The translations under genes were made by a program, and so were the position numbers. Of a stretch of DNA of 64,000 bases, positions 55,956-64,000 are shown piece after piece. The first letter of the stretch is position 1; each line of letters opens with the position of its first letter. Source of the stretch: Allium sativum (taxonomy: Eukaryota; Streptophyta; Magnoliopsida; Asparagales; Amaryllidaceae); NCBI GenBank assembly GCA_030737875.1, contig CM060910.1, forward strand, positions 634,495,303 through 634,559,302, given 5' to 3'. The notes below the pieces were generated by a model. That model was given only the letters and a program-made list of their open reading frames with translations, was not told where the DNA came from and did not search any database.

Positions 55956-58900
55956 ACTATCGCCTGGAGTAAAACTGGTGGTACTCCATTCTCGATCATT
56001 TCCCAAATTTGATAATTTAAATTATCACATTCCAATCTAATTAAAGTTTCATTAAAACTCCACTTAATTTTAATCTTCCTAAAAATCAATATTAATGATT
56101 ATTTAACTTTGGGAAATCAAACATGCCACATTGACAATCTACACCATACCACTGATTTATGCCTATATATAACCTCTAAGCTCGTACGTCTTAGAGAAGA
56201 GTGTTAAGCAAGTGAATAAATTCTCTGCCACCAAACAGATATATAATTAGTAGAGATCAATGAATACAGTTCAAAATACAATGTTAGCCCTGTAATCTTG
56301 TCTTTATCTGGGTTAAAGAACCAGTGTCATTCAAAACATAGTTCACGATAAACCCAAAACCACATTCCATTAAATATGGAATCTTTCAGTCGATTTCCAT
56401 ACGTATTAAGGCCCTTTTAGTCGATTTCCATAAACATTCATCGAACTGCACTTACAACGACCTTTTCCAAATTTGATTTGGACATAATTCCAAATCCAAC
56501 CGTTAGATTTCAAATCTCTTATATTCTTGGAAAGATCTTTTTGATACGAACCCAACGGTTCCAATTTTAGGAGAATCCGATGGTCGGATCTCCCGTTATG
56601 TCAATTCGAAGTCAATAGTCGAAATTTGAGAACGGTCGTGGCACGGCGCGTTCTATTCAGACCATTAAATATATATAATATATATATTATATATATTTCA
56701 TTGATTTCTATTTAAAACGTATTTTATAAATCATTTATAAATTCGTTTTGAAATGTTTCTAACTTCATTTTCAATTTCAAATCAAAAATGAATATTCCAT
56801 ATCATTATAATATTTAAATGATAATATTTTCAAAATATCTGATTTTGAAATCTTTTCCTTTTCGATATTCATTACAAAAATGAATAAAATCGATATAAAT
56901 ATCGTTCGTGTTAAAATGGCGCATAACAAATCAACACGGCTTCACACATTCAATAATTTCGTGTCCATCCAAAATCGGACATCAAATTCACACTTTAATC
57001 CTTTACTGAATATTATTTTAAAATATCGTTATTTTAAAATATTCGTTATTCCTGAATTGGAATCAGATACAGTTAATTACCATACAATGTTATTTATATG
57101 CATTTCATACAACAAATGTATACAACAACCATGATAAACAATCAACCATCATCCAGAGTGCATTACACAACTGCATAAGCATTAAATATGAATGATTAAC
57201 GCATACAACAGTCTGTTAACCAATCGATTGACATACAACTAAATAATTGGGATTAGTGCACACCAAATATCATCCCAATACCCGTGCGGGGTTTCAACCA
57301 ACAAATACTGAATATCATTTGTGCAGTTGGCGATGTATAAAATTTATCGTCCCAATCCATATCAGTTAAATGGGTGTACATAAACAAATCTTTCGATTTG
57401 TAAATGAATATTTATTGTCATTTCAGGAGAATTTTATGCCTTTCATATATACGTTAAAAAATATATTTTTAACGATAAAATATGTTATTCAACACATGAA
57501 TATTTATACAATTAATTCATTCAATGAACACAACACAGTCAATTCAATCCAAACAAACAATCATGGTTTGTACAATAAATGGTGTCGGGAGCTACTAAGG
57601 CCCGTCTGCAACCTAATATGTATTTAACTGGAAAATAATTAGAGTGAGGAGAAGTTCTCATAGTCGGTTTCCACTTCGTTAGTTTTATTTCTGAATTTCT
57701 AAATAGTTTGAATTTGAATTCACTCGAAATTCTAACATGCTCCAAATTGGGCCTGGTTAGTCTTGTTGCGAAGCTCTCGTCCCCACGATCACAATAGATC
57801 TAGTCTCGCGCGATTTAGACCTCGTACGGAAAAGTTATGGATTTCAATACATTGTACAATTTAATACTGTCATTAACTAAATAATTAATTAATGCCTTAA
57901 TTACACTTAATCCCTTCTTCCTGAAATAACTGTTACCCCTAAACCCATCATCGATTCCAAAAGTCCACTGCCACCGCCACGTGGGGCCACCTGTGCCTAA
58001 TCGCCACCACCCACGACGAAGAGCCCAACGCCGCCTTCCACCATCCTAAGCCGCATCGAACTTGGTGCATCTAGGGCACCGGAAAACCATCTCGAAGACG
58101 ACACCTTCCAACTTGAAATTTGAGATCGTCCTTCCATGATAGGAGATTATACTAAGATCAATCGAAAGCTTGGGAAATTCTCTTTGATTTACGTTTTGAT
58201 TTCTTACTCTAATTCGCTATATTTTGTAAGAGATGGGGGAATCAAAATAGGAAAATATCGGCCCTCGATTTAGTGGGAGGAGGCTACTGAAATGAACGGG
58301 AGACTAGGGTTTTGGAATTACTTTTTATAGCATTTATTTTAATATTTAATTTTATTTTCTTAACATTTGAAATTTTAATGCTTCGAACTCCAAATTAAAT
58401 CCAACAGCTGTCGTTCTTAGTGTAATACCCCCATTCCAGACACAATGGGATATGTTGCGTAAGCCAATTCGACTGTTTCAATCAGTTTTGCTCAAAAATA
58501 AAATATAAATCATTTTATATTGAATTTGAAATGTACCTTTTAATTTACCGGTGCCATATACTGACTCCAAAAATTCCCGAAAAATAAATCTAGTTATGTT
58601 TTGATGATACGGTCCTAACAAAAGTAATTTCGTCAAATTTGGAGACCATTTAAAAAATGGCCATTTTCCAGTTGATTAAATTCAAACTGAAATTACCAAA
58701 CACGTTTAAATCCACCACGCTCACATATTAATTTCAAAAATAATGAAAATTAGAATCTAGCAATAATTTGACATTCCAGATCCAACAAAAGTTGTTTCAT
58801 CAAAAAACGGAGGTTATTTGCAAAATGCCTATTTTTAAAGGCTATATATTATATTAAAATATATATAAATTCCACAGTGACTATTTTGAATTTTAAACTG

Positions 58901-59227
58901 GACATAACTTACAATTTATATCATGAAATCTAAGTTTCTTACATCCGTTAGAAGGATATAGTTAAACAGATTTAAATATTTATTGTTTCGTCCAATTCTG
59001 ATTTATAATGAATTATGTATATTCATTTGAAATTTAAAATCGAATTTTCAAACTACCGTGCCATTTCAGGCTCGTTATGTAATTAAAATAAATTTATACG
59101 TTCTAACTTCGATTTAAATAAAATTTTAATCATTTTTATTTAAAATAAATCATTTTAAATATTCAAAATTCATTGAAATAGCCAAAATAAAAAATTTAAA
59201 TTGGTTTTGAAAATCCGGGTTGTTACA
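55956..59227 (-). mobile_element. Family B 3' LTR (copy B3), right part
   Basis: Resumes with ACTATCGCCTGGAGTA and ends CCGGGTTGTTACA at 59227. Contains the repeated 170-bp module (56120-56300), the hairpin module (56310-56355), a GC-rich block (57950-58110) and a minus-strand TATA candidate (58321-58329). No gene. Confidence 0.82.
58321..58329 (-). promoter_or_regulatory. Probable TATA box of LTR B3
   Basis: TATAAAAAG on the minus strand, upstream (higher coordinate) of the GC-rich leader block. Confidence 0.4.
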
Positions 59228-60278
59228 ATCTCACCCACTTAAAATCTTTTCGTCCTTGAAAAGGAACAGAGCTGAAAGTTGTTTAACTAACCAACTCAAC
59301 TTTCATTCTTCAACTTTTTTGTTTCTAAGAATTTTCTAATTTCTCAAAAATTTGGCTAACACCCTAAATTTTTGAATTTTTTTGCCATAACCTCCTTTGT
59401 ACGGGTTGATATTTAAAACCGCAACTAGCCTCACAGGGCCCTCATCAATCCAAAAGAAAAAGAAAAAGCCAATCGTATCATAAAATCATCAAACCCAAGA
59501 AATAAAGTAAATATGTACCTATTTGTCGGGCATACAATTTTATTCCTCTTCTTAGCTTCCATGTTATAGCCTGTTCACACGTATATATGTACATGTATGC
59601 AATTCCAATCAATTTTCAATTCAGTTCAATATTTGATTCGATTTGGCTAAATTTGCCTTTCATTCACATGTTGGTTAATTTAATTATCATTCTAATATTT
59701 TTATTAGTTAAACTAATAATCAAACATCACAACCAACAATCTATTAGTTAATTAGCTTTTCAAACACATAACTTTAATACATAGTCAAAAATCAAATTTT
59801 TAGTGCCAAATCACAACAATATATTCTAACTATATTTTGGTTCTCACACTAGTCAATTGGAAATATATAGATATCCCACTTTTGAAACTCGAACATAAAC
59901 TCGGATGATGAGTACTCAATCATGAGAATCATCTCTGGGCGACTAGACTGTGATTCTATATCTATCCAGTATATCTGAGACTTCATATACACGTGGATCA
60001 GACGTATATGCAAAATCTTTATATACTTGATTGTCCAAATCAATTTAAAATAAAATATTCAAATACGTATAATAAGGTTTAAATTTTCAACAAAAAAATT
60101 GTTTTCATTTTTATTTTAAAAATAACACTCTTTGAAACTCATACTAGGATAAGACTGATCTCATCTCTAACGAGTCACTCTCATTGGATATTACTAATCC
60201 AATCTCTGATGAATTCTTTTGTTCGATTCTAATGTGTCTTGTTCTCGAACTCTGTAAACCAAAGCTCTGATACCAAAA
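59228..60278 (-). other. Coding-free interior of the family B element
   Basis: 1051 bp. At the left the minus-strand tract TTTTAAGTGGGTGAGATT precedes the 3' LTR; GTGGGTGAGATTGTAAC is the usual plant gypsy PPT/LTR junction. At the right is the PBS. Between them is AT-rich sequence with stops in all frames; the longest minus frames (64-65 codons) have no motif. Gypsy affiliation is inferred from the PPT, PBS and LTR ends only. Confidence 0.7.
60264..60275 (-). other. Primer binding site, initiator tRNA-Met
   Basis: TGGTATCAGAGC on the minus strand, three bases from the LTR end; perfect match to the plant initiator-Met PBS. Confidence 0.9.
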
Positions 60279-62920
60279 TGAAACGACCCAAACTCGCCCG
60301 TAAGGGAAAGCCTGGATTGAGTTGAGAACACAACATATCAAAACGTAGACGATAGAGTATTTCGTTGCTTTTACAACAATTTACGTCAGATTATAAGAAT
60401 ATAACAAAGTATGAATAAATATTATACATTAGAAAAATATCAGAGATTTAAATTACATTACATAGCAGCGGAAAAATAATATATAACGCAACTGAAAGAA
60501 ATATACGGATACAAAGCTTTCCGAATATATTTCCAGTTGTAAATCCAGGATCCTATAAAAAGAAATTTGCAAAACCAAAACTATTAGCTGCCCATGCAGA
60601 AAAGAGGGGCACCCAGAGTTTAGGTTAAAACAATAAAATCCAGGTCAGCCATGTGACTGGTGTGAGAACTAAAACAGTTATTTAAAACTTTACTTTAAAA
60701 ATAAAGTAAATCAATAGTCCATGCCGTATAACACGGAATAGGTTTCCTTCCAAGAATATCAGTGCATAAAACCAATATCGCAGTGCTTTTTGGAAAAATG
60801 AAGCTATCATAAGACTCAGGTCCCATCACACAATGCAACGCAAGCCGGAGGATAGAGGTTTCCCTTATAATAGCCAAACATGCTTGGTACATTTAAAACA
60901 AAATCATTTGATACTATTATAAGTGTAAAGTGTATAAAACAACTTCAAATATAAATGTATCAATCGTAGACGGCATAGGTACCGTATATCATGTCGCCAT
61001 GCTAGTTCTACAATTAAACCTGCACAATGTCGTACTGGAAGTTGGATTCCATCTATGAACCAAGGCAAAGGATCGTCCTTACCGAATTCGAGATAATCTA
61101 GCACTATGTCTCAGGACCTAGACTCAGGTAAGCCCTTGGATCTTCAGGGCCGGTCACCTGTCGGTGATTAGTAATACCTGAACAATACGTTTCCCTGCCC
61201 TATGGGGCATAAACCTGGTCAGTATGTCGACCATCATATCCATCGGCCTCGTAGTGACCAATATATCCGAGGTACCTCACTATCCATCAAAAAATAAGCA
61301 ACATCCACATGAGTAAAATGTATGGGATCCATACCATGACACCACTCCTAGCTAGAAAGAAACGCATGTTCTCCCTGCAGTCCTCTCCCGTTTCTGGTTC
61401 ATACCGGAGTGTAAGGCTAACGAATTAATGCTATACTTAAGGCTGTGCTTTGAACATCAACTACAAGACTCTTCTTTTCAACTGAAGCCTTGATCATTTG
61501 CATCTCAGCATGCCACACAGGCAATTCACGCCATGCGACTGATGTCTATCGATATATAACCTCTGAGATCGTATGTGTCATAGAAGGGTGTTAAGCAAGA
61601 GAATAAATTCTCTACCACCAAACAATTATATATTTAATAGAGATCAATCAACACACAATAAAATCCAATATCAGACACACATCCATTTACAAGTTTGTTC
61701 CGGGTCTGAACAAAACCGGAGGCACCTTATTCCTCGTCCCATATGTCCAATACAAGAGAGAGTTCCTTGCATATCCGGTCGATCTCCAAGTACGTCTGGA
61801 CGATCACCACTTATTACCTCGTCTTGGGTGTACAACCCAATCAAGACATCAGTAATCATCCAAATGACGTGAAGACCTCCAGTCTTCAACCACCGTCTTC
61901 ATCATCGACTTATCGTCGAATCAATTATTCGTAATGGGTATAAACCCGGCCTTTTCGAATAATTCACGTGTCTTATAATCAAGTGCTATAAAAACACAAC
62001 ATATGACCTCATTCCAAAACAGAATATTCTTTTATTTAAATATTCACATCTTTAGGGATAGGTTCCCATTAATTTTATCAAAGATAAATTCTTTTAAATT
62101 TATTCTTTAATCTTCCTTTGGATATCAATTCTAAACCAAATTAAGGTTTATCAACTAGTCGGGATTATCGAGCCTTACTGAATAATCATTTATTTAATTT
62201 CCCAATTCCAACCTATTCATCCCATGAAGCAAAACTGGTAATAACCCATATCTAACACCACGGTGTTATCGGCAAATTGAATTACCATTTCACTTTCAAA
62301 TCTAATTAAAGTTTTAACTATCGCCTGGAGTAAACCTTGTGGTACTCCATTCTCGATCATTTCCCAAATTTGATAATTTAAATTATCACATTCCAATCTA
62401 ATTAAAGATTCATTAAAGCTCCACTTAGTTTTGATCTTCCCAAAAATCAATATTAATGATTATTTAACTTTGGGAAATCAAACATGCCACATTGACAATC
62501 TACACCGTACCACTGTTTTCTACCTATATATAACCTCTAAGCTCGTACGTCTTAAAGAAGAGTGTTAAGCAAGCGAATAAATTCTCCGCCACCAAACAGA
62601 TATATATTTAGTAGAGATCAACGAATACAGTTCGAAATACAATGTTAGCCATGTAATCCTGTCTTTATCTGGGTTAAAGAACCAATGTCATTTAAAACAC
62701 AGTTCACGAAAAACCTAAAATCGCATTCATTAAATATGGAATCTTCAAGGAAAACAAATCAATATATAATCGATATCAGTTTCCATATCCGACTAATAAT
62801 ATAAATGGAATAACGACAAAGCCTTTTAAATTCCATATATATTAACAGTCTTCCTCCACAGAAGCTCACTTCGATTATTACTAAATTGAATTCCATTCCA
62901 TTCCAATTTATTTTATTTAA
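60279..62920 (-). mobile_element. Family B 5' LTR (copy B4), part in window
   Basis: Starts TGAAACGACCCAAACTCG. Parallels 49405-51461 and 55961 onward without the B2 insertion, so it supplies the empty site for B2. Carries both copies of the 170-bp module (61510-61680, 62484-62645) and the hairpin module (62671-62715). Cut at 62920 by another family B LTR. Confidence 0.82.
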
Positions 62921-64000
62921 TGTGACGACCCCAAACCCCGTACTGACAGTGGCAAGGATAATCTTTGGAATATAACACATAAACAGATAATAGCAGAACA
63001 GAATTAAATAAATACACCAGATAAATAACAACATCAGAGTTACACAGTATACAGGATCATACTTAGTAAAATACAGTTCAGCTATACATAAATGTCTACA
63101 GCGGAAAACAAACATAATATGTACAATAGGAGATGAACATCATAAAAGAGATAAATGGTAGAATCCATCTTCAGCTCCAGCTATCCAGAAAGAGCCTGCT
63201 AACCTGAACACAAGGCTGCCCATGTAGAAAAAGGGGCACCCGAGTTTGCAAGTGAAACAAACTACGAGTCAGTCATGGGACTGGTATGAGAAATCTACTT
63301 AACACATTTTATAATATGGCTAATCACATGACCATGCCACTTTCACGGAACGGGTTTACTCCATCGGATTGCCAGTGCTTTTAAAACAAGTAAATCTTTT
63401 AAACATTGCAATGCTTTTTATAAAAATGAAGCTGATATAAGACTCAAGTCCCATCACACAATGCAACGCAAACCGGGGGATAGAGTTTTACCTTATATCG
63501 ACCAAGATATGCTTAATACGTGTAAAGTAAAATCACTTAAAATGTAAATTTTGTCATTTAATTCTTAATTAGATTCCAACTGTAAATTAGTAAGAGAACA
63601 ATCCCCTAAGTATCAACCCCGAAGGCCGAAACCAACATCAGACCAATACCCAGGAAACCACCCATCTTAGCTCGTTTCCAGTTAGTTTCTAATTTTATAC
63701 ACAATCATAAATATCAATCATAGACGACATGAGCATCCCATGCCACTATTTCGCCAAACATAGGTTTACAATCAAAACCGCACGATGTCGTATTTGGAAA
63801 ATGGATTTCCGTCATGAACCAAGGCAAAAGATAGTCCTTACCGAATTCGAGACGCTCTAGCCCGCCCCTTAGGATCAGTACGCATCAACCCTTGGATCGT
63901 CAGGGTCAGTCCACCGATGTGGATTATTATGCCTGAACACTGCGTTTCCCCGCCCTTTGGGGCGTAAATGACCAAACGAATGACTCCATCGGTCCCGGAT
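62921..64000 (-). mobile_element. Another family B LTR (copy B5), nested in B4 and cut by the window end
   Basis: Starts TGTGACGACCCCAAACCCCG after TTTAA (candidate TSD 62916-62920). From 63334 it follows the start of LTR B1 (CACGGAACGGGTTT; CAATGCTTTTTATAAAAATG). A segment at 63560-63705 (CCCCGAAGGCCGAAACCAAC) corresponds to 1170-1310 of B1 but sits in a different order, so the LTR has been shuffled. Confidence 0.72.

Larger units (their letters stand above)
49405..64000 (-). mobile_element. Non-autonomous family B element with giant LTRs (runs past the window)
   Basis: On the minus strand: 5' LTR (60279 rightwards, incomplete), PBS, internal region of 1051 bp, PPT-like tract, 3' LTR (49405-59227). 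LTR ends are TGTAACAACCCGG and GGGTCGTTTCA/GTATCA. The internal region has no gag or pol. Without the nested solo LTR the 3' LTR is about 5.3 kb, five times longer than the interior. This is LARD-like in lacking genes, but with the size ratio reversed. The right end and its TSD are outside the window. Confidence 0.75.

Overview
This window is a repeat-dense, gene-poor stretch of a flowering-plant nuclear genome. I found no host gene, tRNA or rRNA. Nearly every base belongs to LTR retrotransposons inserted into one another, so it reads like pericentromeric or other heterochromatin of a large plant genome. The evidence is Ty3/gypsy and Ty1/copia polyproteins, TG...CA LTR ends, tRNA-primed PBS sites, polypurine tracts and 5-bp target-site duplications. 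The species cannot be named from sequence alone.

Layout, left to right. 1-6683 is a very long minus-oriented LTR (called family B here), cut by the window edge, with a 204-bp tandem array and several minisatellites. 6684-10113 holds a broken plus-strand gypsy element: an LTR tail, a short AT-rich copia-LTR-like piece, a decayed integrase, a 3' UTR and a PPT. Its 3' LTR starts at 10114 and is split into three pieces (10114-11060, 16686-17654, 46878 to about 47385) by two insertions. The first insertion is a rearranged related element (11061-16685, TSD ATTCT) built of inverted LTR arms around an integrase fragment. The second is a plus-strand chromovirus-like gypsy element (17655-46877, TSD ATCAT/ATCAC) with both LTRs, PBS, gag, protease, RT, RNase H and integrase, all with disabling mutations. 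That element carries two further insertions: a minus-strand non-autonomous Athila-like element inside its integrase (24684-33340, TSD CTACT/CTACC) and a SIRE/Maximus-like copia element inside its 3' LTR (35969-45925, TSD CTCCA).

47386-49404 is unidentified non-coding sequence. From 49405 to the window end runs a minus-oriented family B element: 3' LTR 49405-59227, a coding-free internal region of only about 1.05 kb, and a 5' LTR from 60279. A solo family B LTR (51462-55955, TSD ACTAT) sits inside its 3' LTR, and another family B LTR begins at 62921 inside its 5' LTR.

None of the polyproteins looks functional: many reading frames are broken, several stops look like C-to-T decay at CG or CHG sites, and both RTs have lost an aspartate of the catalytic DD pair. 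The most interesting signals are non-coding: (1) about 26 copies of a CAGACGTCTG palindrome in pairs 21-22 bp apart, in both copia LTRs upstream of TATA and again between its two accessory ORFs; (2) gypsy-LTR hairpins with conserved loops and compensatory stem changes; (3) the family B hairpin module and its amplified array; (4) GTCGAC clusters in four gypsy LTRs; and (5) two unrecognised or poorly known accessory reading frames.
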